Positions 28,408 through 37,790 of a DNA stretch of 64,000 bases are shown in pieces. The stretch spans positions 1-64,000 of the forward strand of contig NZ_ALKN02000012.1 in assembly GCF_000293865.2 (NCBI RefSeq). Direction: 5' to 3'. Every line of letters begins with the position of its first letter. The first letter of the stretch is position 1. This stretch comes from Limnohabitans sp. Rim28. GTDB lineage: Bacteria > Pseudomonadota > Gammaproteobacteria > Burkholderiales > Burkholderiaceae_C. Both the position numbers and the translations under genes were made by a program. Under the pieces are notes generated by a model, which worked only from the letters and a program-made list of their open reading frames with translations, was not told the origin of the DNA and did no database searches.

Positions 28408-29346
28408 ATGCAAACTCCACGCGACTGGCTGACACCTGAAGCCCTGCAAATGTTGCAAACCATCGGCCAGAAAGGCAGCTTTGCCGCTGCCGCCCGAAGC
28501 CTGAACCTGGTGCCCAGTGCCCTGACCTATCGCGTACGCCAAATTGAGGACGCGCTCGATGTGCTGCTGTTTGACCGCAGTGCGCGCCAAGCCGTGCCCA
28601 CCGCTGCAGGCCGCGAATTGCTGCGCGAAGCCAGTCGTTTGCTGGACGACATGGACACTGTGGCCAACCGCGTGCGTCGTGTGGCCACGGGCTGGGAGGC
28701 CGTGTTCACCGTGGCTGTGGACAGCATCATTTCGCACAGTGTTGTGATGGATTTGTGCGCCCGTTTTTTAGCGCTGGGCACGCCCACACGGCTTCGCTTG
28801 CGCTACGAGACCCTGTCGGGCACGCTGGCCGCCCTCACCTCGGGCCAGGCCGATTTGGCGCTTGGCGTGGTGCTGGAGCCGGGACCGCAAGCCGACATCC
28901 GCCATGCCTTGCTGGGTGACATCACTTTCATCTACGCGGTGGCCCCGCACCACCCCTTGGCCCAAGCCCCCGAACCGCTGAGCGATACCCGCTTGCAACA
29001 GCACCGCGCTGTGGCCGTGGCCGACTCGGTCAGCCGGGGTTCAGGCCTCACGATTGGCCTGCAGGGTGGCCAAGACGTCTTCACGGTGCCAGACATGACA
29101 AGTAAGCTTGAAGCCCAATTGCGCGGTTTAGGCGGTGGGTTCTTACCTGAATCGCTGGCCCAGCCCTACGTTGAAAAGGGGATGCTGGTGGTCAAGCAAG
29201 TCAACAACCCGCGCACCAACACCTGCCACATCGCTTGGCGAGACAACCGCCAAGCCCCCGCGGGACAAGCCCTCAAATGGTGGCTGGCCCAGCTGGAAAA
29301 TCAGACCACACGGGATGCTTTGCTTCGGCCAAAGCACGCCGTCTAG
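28408..29346 (+). CDS. LysR-family transcriptional regulator
   Basis: The 312-residue regulator has an N-terminal winged HTH (WLTPEALQMLQTIGQKGSFAAAARSLNLVPSALTYRVRQIEDALDVLLFDRSARQ, quoted here in outline as residues 7-60) and a LysR substrate-binding domain after 90. The ATG at 28408 places the HTH at the usual distance from the start; upstream in-frame codons lie in the control region. It faces the pirin gene and probably controls pirin-wrbA as well as itself, based on the dyad in the intergenic region. Confidence 0.9.
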   Translation: MQTPRDWLTPEALQMLQTIGQKGSFAAAARSLNLVPSALTYRVRQIEDALDVLLFDRSARQAVPTAAGRELLREASRLLDDMDTVANRVRRVATGWEAVFTVAVDSIISHSVVMDLCARFLALGTPTRLRLRYETLSGTLAALTSGQADLALGVVLEPGPQADIRHALLGDITFIYAVAPHHPLAQAPEPLSDTRLQQHRAVAVADSVSRGSGLTIGLQGGQDVFTVPDMTSKLEAQLRGLGGGFLPESLAQPYVEKGMLVVKQVNNPRTNTCHIAWRDNRQAPAGQALKWWLAQLENQTTRDALLRPKHAV

Positions 29347-29422
29347 AAAAGCGGCTGACACAGGCATCGGGGATAACCCACCCGGGCTGTAACCAGACCC
29401 TTTTCTCAGCTAAAGTGGCCCC

Positions 29423-30469
29423 ATGACTACACAACACATCGCCATCATCGGTGTCGGCATGGCCGGCGTCACTTGCGCTCGCACCTTACGGCAAGCGGGA
29501 CACAACGTCACCTTGTTTGAAAAAAGCCGGGGCCTTGGGGGGCGCATGTCGACCCGAGCCAGTGCTTTTGGGGGGTTTGACCACGGTGCGCAGTACTTCA
29601 CTGTGCGCGATCCCCGTTTTGAACTCGCCATCGGCACCGCCCCAGGGGTTTGCAAGCCTTGGAGCGCCAACGCCGTTCGCGTCCTCGACCCCAATGGCCG
29701 CGTGATCGAGGCCGGCTTGCCCGGCGGCGAGCGTCACTGGGTCGCAGCGCCCGGCATGAACGCTTTGGTCAAGGCTTGGGCGGCGCCTTTGGTCGAAGAC
29801 GGCAATGTGCAAATGCAAACACGAGTGACCCAAATCATGGCCGACCCTCTGAGGAAAAACGGCTGGCAGCTGCAAACTGAAACAGAGGATGGCGGTCAAC
29901 ACGTCTACGCTGGCTTTGACAAAGTCATCCTCGCCATACCTCCTGAACAAGCTGCTGCGCTGCTCAAAGCTTCTGGTCAAAGCGCGCTTGCAGCGCCTTT
30001 GACAGCGGTGCGGGTCGACCCTTGCTGGACGCTGATGTTGGCCTATCCCCAAGCCGTGCAACCCGGTTTGATCACCATCGGGCCCCAATGGAACGCCGCG
30101 CGCAGCACCCACCACCGGATCGCCTGGATGGCGCGCGAATCGTCCAAACCTGGACGTGAACGCATCGAACGCTGGACCGTGCAAGCCAGCGCCCCTTGGT
30201 CGGCCGAACACGTCAACGACACGCCCGCACGCGTGAAAGGCAAACTCATCAAGGCCTTTGCTGAAATCACCGGCATCCGTGTCACACCCGCACACGCCGA
30301 GGTGCACCGTTGGCTGTACGCCAAAACCGATCAGCCTTTGGGCAAGAGCTTTGTGTGGTCCCAAGATCAAGGCATCGGCCTGTGCGGCGACTGGTGTTTG
30401 GGCCACCGGGTCGAGGACGCCTTTGTTTCTGGGCTGGAGTTGGCTTTGGCCGTGCTCAAAAAACGCTGA
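29423..30469 (+). CDS. Renalase-like FAD/NAD(P)-dependent amine oxidoreductase
   Basis: The 348-residue flavoprotein starts with a Rossmann dinucleotide motif (IAIIGVGMAGVTCARTL), the following FEKSRGLGGRMSTR typical of renalase and amine-oxidase relatives, and the FDHGAQYFTVRDPRF segment. The C-terminal part ends with GLCGDWCLGHRVEDAFVSG, the flavin-closing motif of this group. Bacterial renalases oxidise dihydro-NAD(P) isomers; which substrate applies here is open. It is followed 6 bp later by gluQ. Confidence 0.86.
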   Translation: MTTQHIAIIGVGMAGVTCARTLRQAGHNVTLFEKSRGLGGRMSTRASAFGGFDHGAQYFTVRDPRFELAIGTAPGVCKPWSANAVRVLDPNGRVIEAGLPGGERHWVAAPGMNALVKAWAAPLVEDGNVQMQTRVTQIMADPLRKNGWQLQTETEDGGQHVYAGFDKVILAIPPEQAAALLKASGQSALAAPLTAVRVDPCWTLMLAYPQAVQPGLITIGPQWNAARSTHHRIAWMARESSKPGRERIERWTVQASAPWSAEHVNDTPARVKGKLIKAFAEITGIRVTPAHAEVHRWLYAKTDQPLGKSFVWSQDQGIGLCGDWCLGHRVEDAFVSGLELALAVLKKR

Positions 30470-30475
30470 TCCCAC

Positions 30476-31384
30476 ATGAACGTGGATTACACAGGCCGGT
30501 TTGCGCCCTCGCCAACCGGCCTTTTGCATGCGGGATCGCTGGTCGCGGCCTTGGCCAGTTGGCTGGATGCGCGGGTCCACAATGGCCAATGGTTGGTTCG
30601 CATCGAAGACGTGGACACGCCGCGCTGCGTGCAGGGGGCTGACCAGACCATCTTGAGGCAGCTGTCGGCGTGTGGCTTGCGGTCCGATGGTGCTGTGCAG
30701 TGGCAAAGCCATCGGGGTGACGCCTACGCAGTCGCTTTGCAATCGCTGGTCGACCAAGGCTGGGCCTACCCTTGTGGCTGCTCACGCAAAGACATTGAAT
30801 CGGCCCAAACCGTGGCCCGCCACAGCGCGGCCGTATACCCTGGCACCTGCCGTGAGGGCTTGAAAGGCAAACCTGCTCGCGCCTGGCGGCTGAATGTGCA
30901 GGCCGTGCAAACGGCACTGGGCATGCCCGCCATCACCTCTTGGACTGACCGCCTGCTGGGGCCACAGCAGCAAAACGTACGCGAAGAAGTGGGCGATTTT
31001 GTGCTGCGCCGTGCCGACGGTCTGTGGGCTTACCAGCTGGCCGTGGTGGTGGACGATGCCGCGCAAGGCATCAGTGATGTGGTGCGCGGCCAAGACCTGG
31101 TCGACAACACAGCACGGCAGATCGTCCTGCAAAGGGCTTTGGGGCTGCCCACGCCCCAATACCTGCACACCCCCTTGGTGATGGGCGAGAACGGCGAAAA
31201 GCTGAGCAAACAAAACGGCGCCTTGGCGCTGGACCTGCAGCAGCCTTTACTGGCACTGAACGCAGCGGCGCATGCCTTGGGCCTGCCCACGATGCCTGAA
31301 CACACGCCCGTGGACCAAGCCTTGGCCCGCTGGGCGACTTTCCTCGCCAACAACTTGGGGGCGGCGTTTGCAAAAAAAGCATGA
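30476..31384 (+). CDS. gluQ: Glutamyl-Q tRNA(Asp) synthetase
   Basis: The 302-residue protein is a truncated glutamyl-tRNA synthetase with the HIGH-like HAGSL (in [16 protein letters not shown]), KMSKS-like KLSKQ and the zinc site CGC...YPGTC. It lacks the anticodon-binding half. GluQ-RS attaches glutamate to the queuine at position 34 of tRNA-Asp. It follows the renalase-like gene by 6 bp. The toxin-antitoxin promoter begins only a few bases after its stop. Confidence 0.94.
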   Translation: MNVDYTGRFAPSPTGLLHAGSLVAALASWLDARVHNGQWLVRIEDVDTPRCVQGADQTILRQLSACGLRSDGAVQWQSHRGDAYAVALQSLVDQGWAYPCGCSRKDIESAQTVARHSAAVYPGTCREGLKGKPARAWRLNVQAVQTALGMPAITSWTDRLLGPQQQNVREEVGDFVLRRADGLWAYQLAVVVDDAAQGISDVVRGQDLVDNTARQIVLQRALGLPTPQYLHTPLVMGENGEKLSKQNGALALDLQQPLLALNAAAHALGLPTMPEHTPVDQALARWATFLANNLGAAFAKKA

Positions 31385-31388
31385 ATTG

Positions 31389-31401
31389 CACATAATATGT
31401 G
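31389..31401. promoter_or_regulatory. Palindromic operator/promoter of the RHH-PIN pair
   Basis: CACATA and TATGTG flank one central base to form a perfect 13-bp palindrome containing the TAATAT core of a -10-like element. It lies 32 bp before the antitoxin ATG, just after the gluQ stop. RHH antitoxins usually bind such sites to repress their own operon. Confidence 0.5.
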
Positions 31402-31432
31402 TGAATTTCATGCCATTGCGGGAGGTCAAACC

Positions 31433-31660
31433 ATGAACATCACCTTGTCTGTGGACGAACGGGTTGCCGAATCGGCGCGTGAAGCAGCCCGAAAAATGGG
31501 CAAAAGCTTGAACCAAGCCGTGCGCGATTACTTGGAGCAACTCGCGGGGCAAGAGCGCCAAGCCGCCGAATGGCAAGCTTGGGAGCAACGCTGCCTCAGC
31601 GGTGGCGGAGCGCTCAAAGGCTGGAAGTTTGACCGAGATGCCTTACATGATCGCGGCTGA
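31433..31660 (+). CDS. Ribbon-helix-helix antitoxin-type protein
   Basis: The 75-residue protein has an N-terminal ribbon-helix-helix fold: a short beta strand (MNITLSVDE), helix AESAREAARKMG and helix SLNQAVRDYLEQLAG. The charged Trp-rich tail (EWQAWEQRC) probably docks on the toxin. GGAGG lies 8 bases before the ATG at 31433. The end overlaps the PIN gene by 23 bp, the organisation of a type II toxin-antitoxin operon. Action as antitoxin is inferred from size, fold and neighbour. Confidence 0.82.
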   Translation: MNITLSVDERVAESAREAARKMGKSLNQAVRDYLEQLAGQERQAAEWQAWEQRCLSGGGALKGWKFDRDALHDRG

Positions 31661-32114
31661 ACCCACGCCCCCTTGGGGCCAACTGCTCGCGCTGCCCAAA
31701 ACCAGGAGCTTCATCGACACCAACATCTTGGTCTATGCAGACAGCACCGACGAGCCCCTCAAACAGCGCATCGCCATCGACCTGCTGCGTCATCTTCGGT
31801 TTGAACGTTTGGGCGTTTTATCCACGCAGGTGCTCAACGAATACATCCAGGTCGGCCTGCGCAAACTGGGTTTGCCTCACAGCCATGTTCGTGCGCAACT
31901 GCAGTGCTACCAACAAATGGACTTGGCGGGCGTGACGCCAGACACCATCGACATGGCGCTGGATTTGCACCAAAAACACACCCTGAGTTATTGGGACGCC
32001 CTGATTTTGGCCAGCGCCCACATTTCAGGTTGCGCCATCCTGTTGACCGAGGACATGGGCACAGGGGAAGTTCTGGCAGGTGTGCAGTTGGTCAACCCGT
32101 TTGCAGCCGCCTGA
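31638..32114 (+). CDS. PIN-domain toxin-type ribonuclease
   Basis: The 158-residue PIN protein has all four expected acidic positions: [10 protein letters not shown] (Asp), [12 protein letters not shown] (Glu), [12 protein letters not shown] (Asp) and LLTEDMG (Asp). These proteins cut RNA with Mg2+, often tRNA or rRNA, and VapC is the archetype. I take the ATG at 31638; an ATG at 31647 is the alternative. It overlaps the RHH antitoxin gene upstream, so the two are translationally coupled. The target RNA cannot be predicted. Confidence 0.85.
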   Translation: MPYMIAAEPTPPWGQLLALPKTRSFIDTNILVYADSTDEPLKQRIAIDLLRHLRFERLGVLSTQVLNEYIQVGLRKLGLPHSHVRAQLQCYQQMDLAGVTPDTIDMALDLHQKHTLSYWDALILASAHISGCAILLTEDMGTGEVLAGVQLVNPFAAA

Positions 32115-32220
32115 CGCGTCACATCCTCCCTCACATCCTCCCTTTCGTAGCGCCACCTCCAACCACAGCCGCGATAATCGAAGGCTTTGCGAAACACTTC
32201 GGCCCTTAAGCCACCCCCTC

Positions 32221-32973
32221 ATGACGACGCCCGAGAACACCCAGCAGCAGCAACCAGCCCAAGAAAATGTCTCCGCACAGGCGGCCCCCGACACACCCTT
32301 CATGCGGCAAATCAAAACCTATGTGCTGCGGGCCGGACGCATGGGTTCGGGCCAAATGCGGGCGTTTGAGCAGTTCGGACCGAAGTTCCTCATCCCCTAC
32401 AGCCCTGCACGGCTGGATGTGCAAGCCGCCTTTGGGCGGCCCGCGCCGCTGATTTTGGAAATCGGTTTTGGCATGGGCGATGCCACGGCCAAAATCGCGC
32501 AGGTTCGACCTGGTGACAATTTTTTGTGCTGCGAAGTGCATGAGCCGGGTGTGGGCGCCCTGCTCAAACGCTGCGGTGAAGAAAGCATTGCCAACATCCG
32601 CATCGTGCAACACGACGCGATCGAGGTCATGGACCACATGCTGGGCGAAAGCAGCCTGGACGGTGTGCACATCTTCTTCCCAGACCCTTGGCACAAGAGC
32701 CGCCACCACAAGCGCCGGCTGATCCAGTCGCCCTTTGTGCACCGCCTGGCCCAACACATCCAACCCGGTGGCTACCTGCACTTGGCCACCGACTGGCAGC
32801 CCTATTCTGAGCAAATGATGGGCGTTCTGCGCGCCGAGCCCTTGTTGATCAACACCAGCGAGACGGCAGACGGTTTTGCCGCCAAGCCCGACTACCGCCC
32901 CCTCACCAAGTTTGAAAACCGGGGCCTCAAACTCGGCCACGGGGTTTGGGACTTGGTGTTTCGCCGCATCTGA
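32221..32973 (+). CDS. trmB: tRNA (guanine-N7-)-methyltransferase
   Basis: The 250-residue enzyme methylates G46 of tRNA. Class I methyltransferase motif I is [12 protein letters not shown] and the TrmB signature is [17 protein letters not shown]. The C-terminal [10 protein letters not shown] segment also fits. The first 30 residues are Gln-rich and variable. The ATG at 32221 is taken because the upstream frame crosses the PIN gene end without conservation. Its stop is one base from the ATG of the pseudouridine synthase. Confidence 0.95.
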   Translation: MTTPENTQQQQPAQENVSAQAAPDTPFMRQIKTYVLRAGRMGSGQMRAFEQFGPKFLIPYSPARLDVQAAFGRPAPLILEIGFGMGDATAKIAQVRPGDNFLCCEVHEPGVGALLKRCGEESIANIRIVQHDAIEVMDHMLGESSLDGVHIFFPDPWHKSRHHKRRLIQSPFVHRLAQHIQPGGYLHLATDWQPYSEQMMGVLRAEPLLINTSETADGFAAKPDYRPLTKFENRGLKLGHGVWDLVFRRI

Positions 32974-32974
32974 A

Positions 32975-33922
32975 ATGCGCGAATCCGGGCACCCAATTCA
33001 GTTGCCCATGCGAGGCATTCAGTTGCCCATGCGCAATGGGGTGAGCGCCAGCGTGGTGTCGGTACCGCACGGTGCACCAGACCTGCTCGATTTTTTGTCC
33101 CAGCGCATGCCTGGTATTTCGCGCAGCGAATGGGCCGAGCGCTTGGACCAAGGTCTGGTGCTGCTCGAAGACGGCCAACCGGCGCTGACCCACCAAGCCT
33201 GCCACGCGGGTCAACGGTTTTATTACTACCGCCATCTGCCCGACGAGCCCTTGTTGCCGTTTCAAGCTCAGATCTTGTTTGAAGACGCGCACTTGCTGGT
33301 GGTCGACAAACCGCACTTCATGCCCGTCACACCCTCGGGCCGCTACGTGCAACAAAGCCTGTTGGTGCAGCTCAAGCGCCTGACGGGCTGTGCCGATTTG
33401 GTGCCACTGCACCGCATCGACCGCGAAACCGCAGGACTGGTGTTGTTTGGAAAACGACTGCATGACCGCGACGCTTTCCACGCGCTGTTTCGGGACCACC
33501 TGATCCACAAGACCTACCACGCGGTGGCGGCGCATGCGCCGCACCTGCAGCTGCCGCTGGTGCACGCCAGCCGCTTGGCACCCGGTGAGCCGTTTTTCAG
33601 ATCACAAGAAGTGCCAGGGCCCCCTAACAGCGAAACCCGGATTGCTTTGCTGCACACCGATGGCCAGCGGGCACTGTATGCGTTGGCGCCGATCAGCGGC
33701 AAGCGCCACCAGCTGCGGGTGCACATGAACGCCTTGGGCATCCCGATTGAAGGCGACTTGTTTTACCCCACGGTGCTGCGCGGCCCGGATGCACCCGAAG
33801 ACTTCAGCCAGCCCCTGCAATTGCTGGCCCAGTCGGTTCGATTCACCGACCCCATCACGGGCCAAACCCGCGAGTGGGCCAGCGGGCTGCATTTGACCCT
33901 CAGTCCGCCTTCAGGCGCTTGA
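32975..33922 (+). CDS. RluA-family pseudouridine synthase
   Basis: The 315-residue frame contains the pseudouridine synthase catalytic motif HRIDRETAGLVLF (Asp), LLVVDKPHFMPVTPSG before it and GKRHQLRVHMNALGIPI after it. The N-terminal 70 residues form an S4-like segment (SRSEWAERLDQGLV). The exact RNA target is unclear. The start is uncertain: ATG codons at 32975, 33008 and 33029 are all in frame, and the last two sit in a 17-bp direct repeat (32996-33012 and 33017-33033, offset 21 bp), which encodes IQLPMRG and IQLPMRN in tandem. Confidence 0.9.
   Translation: MRESGHPIQLPMRGIQLPMRNGVSASVVSVPHGAPDLLDFLSQRMPGISRSEWAERLDQGLVLLEDGQPALTHQACHAGQRFYYYRHLPDEPLLPFQAQILFEDAHLLVVDKPHFMPVTPSGRYVQQSLLVQLKRLTGCADLVPLHRIDRETAGLVLFGKRLHDRDAFHALFRDHLIHKTYHAVAAHAPHLQLPLVHASRLAPGEPFFRSQEVPGPPNSETRIALLHTDGQRALYALAPISGKRHQLRVHMNALGIPIEGDLFYPTVLRGPDAPEDFSQPLQLLAQSVRFTDPITGQTREWASGLHLTLSPPSGA
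32996..33033. repeat. 17-bp direct repeat duplicating a start region
   Basis: ATTCAGTTGCCCATGCG occurs at 32996-33012 and again at 33017-33033, separated by four bases. The 21-bp offset keeps the frame, so seven codons including an ATG have been duplicated at the 5' end of the pseudouridine synthase gene. Confidence 0.85.
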
Positions 33923-33932
33923 GCTCGGTGGC

Positions 33933-36900
33933 TCAGCCCGGCAACAAACTCGCCAGCAACTGACTCAGGTGCACAGCCTCGCGCTGGGCGCCGTCTTGGA
34001 TTTGGTGACGGCAGCTGGTGCCATCGGCCACAACGATCGCATCGGGTTGTGCGCGCACCGCAGGCAGCAAACTCAGCTCGGCCATTTGCATCGACACCTC
34101 GTAGTGCTTGGCTTCATAGCCAAAACTGCCCGCCATACCGCAGCAACTGCTCTCGATCAACTGCGGCTTGGCGCCCGGAATCCAGCGCAAGACCTCCATC
34201 ACGGGTGACACCGCGTCAAAAGCTTTTTGGTGGCAATGTCCGTGCAGTAAAACTGGGCGGATCACCGGGGCAATCTGCGCTTTGAGCGCGTCCAACTGCC
34301 CGGCTTGGGCCTCACGGGCCAAAAACTCTTCAAATAACAAAGCCTGCTGAGCGATCTGTTGAGCGCCCTCGCCCAAACCCATCACCAGCAACTCGTCGCG
34401 TAAAGTGAGCAAACACGAGGGCTCCAGGCCCACGATGGGCAAACCGCGCTCGGCAAAAGGCAGCAGACTTTGAACGACCTCGCTGGCTTTTTCACGGGCG
34501 CGTTCCACCATCCCCGTGGCCAAATAAGTGCGGCCACAGCACAAGTGTTTGCCGTCGTCTTGCAACTTGGTGGCCACATGGACGGTGTAACCGGCCGCTT
34601 GCAGCACCTTGACGGCCGCATGGGCGTTGACCGACTCCAAGTAGCCGTTGAAGGTGTCCACAAACAAGACCACGCCGCGCGTGGCAGCCAAGACCTCTTC
34701 GCGGCTGGCGGTCGCTTGTGCAGCGCTTGGCGGGGTGTTGAAGAAGTGCTTCGCCTGCCACTGCGGCAAGCTGCGCTGAGCCGACAGGCCCAGCAGCTTT
34801 TCGGTCAGTGCGGCCAACAGCGGCATGCGGTTGCGCAGGTTCAAAACCGGTGCCAGACGCGCTGCCCAGGTCGCGTAGTCGGGCAAGTGGGCCACCAGTT
34901 TGTCTTGCAGCGTGTGGCCGTGTTTGGCCTTGTAGTGCTGCAAAAACTCGACCTTCATCTTGGCCATGTCCACGCCGGTGGGGCAATCGCGTTTGCAGCC
35001 TTTGCAGCCTACACACAGGTCCATCGCATCGTGCACCGCTTGGCTGGAGAGCGCGTCTTGGCCCGCCAGGCCTTCGATCTGGCCACTCAGGGCCAGGCGC
35101 AGGGTGTTGGCGCGGCCGCGCGTCAGGTGCTGCTCATCGCGGGTCACGCGGTAGCTGGGGCACATGGTGCCCGCATCGAACTTGCGGCAATGGCCATTGT
35201 TGTTGCACATCTCCACCGCTTTGGCCAAGCCCTGGGCCGGGTCACCGCCGGTGCCGGGTGCGCTGGTTTGCTCGGTCACCGGGTCGTTTTGCACGTCCCA
35301 GGCGCGCCAGTCGAGTGCTGTTTGGATGGGCACCACCTTGTACGTCGGGGGGAAACGCATCAAGGACGTGTCGTCCATTTTGGGCGGGTTGACGATGCGC
35401 TGGGGGCACAGCAGTTGCTGCGGGTCCATTTCCTGTTTGATGCGGGCAAAGGCCTCGGTAATGCGCGGGCCGAACTGCCAGCCGATCCACTCGCCCCGGC
35501 ACAGGCCATCGCCATGCTCACCGCTGAAGGCGCCTTTGTAGCGGCGCACCAGTTCGCTCGCCTCTTCGGCAATGGCGCGCATTTTGGCAGCGCCATCGCG
35601 GCGCATGTCGAGGATGGGGCGCACATGCAAGGTGCCCACCGAAGCGTGGGCATACCAGGTGCCGCGGCTGCCGTATTTGCGAAACACGCCGGTCAGGGCG
35701 TCGGTGTACTCGGCCAGGCTTTCCAGAGGCACGGCACAGTCCTCGATGAAGCTCACCGGCTTGCCGTCGCCGCGCAGGCTCATCATGATGTTCAGGCCCG
35801 CCTTGCGAACTTCCCACAGATTTTTCTGCGGCGCATCGTCCACCATCTCGACCACACTGCCGGGCAAGCCCAGGTCGCCCATCAGCTCCACCAGTTCCTT
35901 GATTTTGTGCGCGATATCGCCCTTGCTCGGCCCGGAAAACTCCACCAGCAGCACCGCCTCGGGCATGCCGCCGTTGATGTGCGGCGACAAGGCGGTGCGG
36001 ATGGTGGGTGCAAAGGCCGGGTTCTGCAAAGACAACTCGATCATGGTGCGGTCCACCAGTTCGACGGCCGACAAGTGCCCGACTGGCATGCCCTGCCCGA
36101 GCTTGACGATGTGCTGGGCCGCATCCATGGCTTGGTAAAAGCTGGGGAAGTTCACCACGCCCAGCACTTTGGCGCGTGGCAATTCAGACAAGCGCAGGGT
36201 GAGCGAGCGCGTCAGCGCCAGCGTGCCCTCGCTGCCAATGAGCAAATGCGCCAAGTTGACCGAGCCGTCCGCGGTGTAAGGCCGCTCGTTCTGGTTGCGG
36301 AAAATGTCCAGGTTGTAGCCGGCCACCCGGCGCAAGACTTTGGGCCAGTGCGCTTCGATTTCGCCAGCATGCTGCTGGGCCAGATCGCGCACAAAGTCGC
36401 CGATCTGACGCACCCTTCCTTGGGCCTGCTCGTAAGCGCCAAAGTCAAGCAAACTGCCATCCGCCAACCAAGCCTCAGCCCCCAGCACGTTGTGCACCAT
36501 GTTGCCGTAAGCGATCGAGCGGCTGCCACACGAGTTGTTCCCCGCCATGCCGCCCAGCGTGGCCTGCGCGCTGGTGGACACGTCCACTGGGTACCAAAGG
36601 CCATGCTGTTTGAGGGCGGCATTCAGGTGGTCCAACACCAAGCCTGGTTCCACCTTGGCGGTGCGCTGCTCCGGGTCCACCGCGAGAACCTGCCGCATGT
36701 GCTTGGAATGGTCGATGACCAAACCCGCGCCCACGGTTTGACCACACTGGCTGGTGCCGCCGCCGCGCGGCACGATGGGCACGCCCAGGTCGCGGCAAAT
36801 GTCCAGCGCCACGCGCACGTCGGACGCGTCACGCGGCACGAAAACGCCCAAAGGCATGGCTTGGTAAATGGAAGCGTCTGTGGCGTAGCGGCCCCTGTCG

Positions 36901-37046
36901 GCTGCCGAAAAGAGGACCTCACCCCGCGTGTCCGAGCGCAAACGCTTGGCCAACAAACCGGCCACCTCGTTGCTGGTGCGCGCGACCTTGTCGTAGGCAT
37001 GGTGGGGCAAGGACTTGGACAAATCGATCGGCAAAGGGGCGTTCAT
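33933..37046 (-). CDS. Fused FAD-linked 2-hydroxyacid dehydrogenase / Fe-S oxidoreductase (YdiJ-like)
   Basis: This 1037-residue protein joins a FAD_binding_4 domain (PRGGGTSQCGQTVGAGLVID, about 95-115), an FAD-linked oxidase C domain, a 4Fe-4S dicluster segment (CVGCKGCKRDCPTGVDMAK, about 675-695) and two CCG heterodisulfide-reductase-like domains (LCCGRTYL and SSCCGMAGSFGYE). It is the GlcD-GlcF fusion type, which includes D-2-hydroxyglutarate and D-lactate dehydrogenases. The ATG at 37046 overlaps the gntR stop (ATGA), so regulator and enzyme form one unit. The substrate is not determined, but the island suggests a 2-hydroxyacid such as glycolate, D-glycerate or D-2-hydroxyglutarate. Confidence 0.9.
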   Translation of the reverse strand: MNAPLPIDLSKSLPHHAYDKVARTSNEVAGLLAKRLRSDTRGEVLFSAADRGRYATDASIYQAMPLGVFVPRDASDVRVALDICRDLGVPIVPRGGGTSQCGQTVGAGLVIDHSKHMRQVLAVDPEQRTAKVEPGLVLDHLNAALKQHGLWYPVDVSTSAQATLGGMAGNNSCGSRSIAYGNMVHNVLGAEAWLADGSLLDFGAYEQAQGRVRQIGDFVRDLAQQHAGEIEAHWPKVLRRVAGYNLDIFRNQNERPYTADGSVNLAHLLIGSEGTLALTRSLTLRLSELPRAKVLGVVNFPSFYQAMDAAQHIVKLGQGMPVGHLSAVELVDRTMIELSLQNPAFAPTIRTALSPHINGGMPEAVLLVEFSGPSKGDIAHKIKELVELMGDLGLPGSVVEMVDDAPQKNLWEVRKAGLNIMMSLRGDGKPVSFIEDCAVPLESLAEYTDALTGVFRKYGSRGTWYAHASVGTLHVRPILDMRRDGAAKMRAIAEEASELVRRYKGAFSGEHGDGLCRGEWIGWQFGPRITEAFARIKQEMDPQQLLCPQRIVNPPKMDDTSLMRFPPTYKVVPIQTALDWRAWDVQNDPVTEQTSAPGTGGDPAQGLAKAVEMCNNNGHCRKFDAGTMCPSYRVTRDEQHLTRGRANTLRLALSGQIEGLAGQDALSSQAVHDAMDLCVGCKGCKRDCPTGVDMAKMKVEFLQHYKAKHGHTLQDKLVAHLPDYATWAARLAPVLNLRNRMPLLAALTEKLLGLSAQRSLPQWQAKHFFNTPPSAAQATASREEVLAATRGVVLFVDTFNGYLESVNAHAAVKVLQAAGYTVHVATKLQDDGKHLCCGRTYLATGMVERAREKASEVVQSLLPFAERGLPIVGLEPSCLLTLRDELLVMGLGEGAQQIAQQALLFEEFLAREAQAGQLDALKAQIAPVIRPVLLHGHCHQKAFDAVSPVMEVLRWIPGAKPQLIESSCCGMAGSFGYEAKHYEVSMQMAELSLLPAVRAQPDAIVVADGTSCRHQIQDGAQREAVHLSQLLASLLPG

Positions 37047-37783
37047 GGGGCGTGTCCTTCTGACTGAAATGGGATACCGCTGAGGCCGGTACCCTCTGGC
37101 GAAGCAGAAATGGTCTGGCGTGAACTGCGCAGCTGCTCGATCACCACGTGGCGTTTGTTGTCCAGATGCTGCATCAAAACTCGGCGCAGGGCAGCCGGGT
37201 CGCGGGCTTCCAGCGCCTGCACCATGGCGATGTGCTCGTCCACCGCGCGTTGCCATTTGTCACCGTCTTGGTTGGAGCGAAAACGCAGCGCCTGCAAACG
37301 GGCATTGACTTGGTTGTAAGTGGCCGTCAACACCGGGTTCTTGGCCGCCGCATTGAAACTGCGGTGGATCGCCGCATTGACCTGGTAATAGGCCGACAAA
37401 TCACGCCGGGTGTAGGCGGCCATCATTTCGTAATGCAAGGCCTTGATCTCGCTGAGCTCAGCCTCGGTCACGCGCTGGGCCGCCAATTCACCAGACAGCG
37501 CCTCCAGACCGGCCATCACTTCAAAGGTGTGGTGCACGTCGGCCTCGCTCAGCTGAACGGCCACCGAACCTCGGTTGGGCAACAGCTCGACCAGGCCTTC
37601 AGCAGCCAGCATTTTGATGGCCTCGCGCAAGGGGGTGCGCGAAATGCTCAGCTCTTCGCACAGGGTGCGCTCGTTGAGTTTGCCGCCAGGCGGGATCAGG
37701 CCTTCCACCAGCATTTGGCGCAGGCGGTGCGCGACTTGTTCATGCAACACAGGTCGGGCAATGGACAGGTTTTCGGAATCCAT
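37043..37783 (-). CDS. GntR-family (FCD) transcriptional regulator
   Basis: The 246-residue protein has a GntR winged HTH (HRLRQMLVEGLIPPGGKLNERTLCEELSISRTPLREA, positions 17-55 in outline) and an all-helical FCD ligand domain with metal-site residues including DLSAYYQVNAAIHRSF. It sits divergent to the aminotransferase-Bug-crotonase-CoA-transferase operon and upstream of the dehydrogenase it overlaps. Two copies of the dyad TTTTGAATACAAAAA in the divergent gap are its probable operators. The ligand may be the 2-hydroxyacid substrate or a product. Confidence 0.92.
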   Translation of the reverse strand: MDSENLSIARPVLHEQVAHRLRQMLVEGLIPPGGKLNERTLCEELSISRTPLREAIKMLAAEGLVELLPNRGSVAVQLSEADVHHTFEVMAGLEALSGELAAQRVTEAELSEIKALHYEMMAAYTRRDLSAYYQVNAAIHRSFNAAAKNPVLTATYNQVNARLQALRFRSNQDGDKWQRAVDEHIAMVQALEARDPAALRRVLMQHLDNKRHVVIEQLRSSRQTISASPEGTGLSGIPFQSEGHAP

Positions 37784-37790
37784 GAATTGA

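Noticed and set aside
34470-37067. 865-codon open frame opposite the FAD/Fe-S dehydrogenase gene
   Set aside because: It is an antisense shadow of a high-GC coding region. It has no coherent domains and is fully covered by the motif-rich minus-strand gene.
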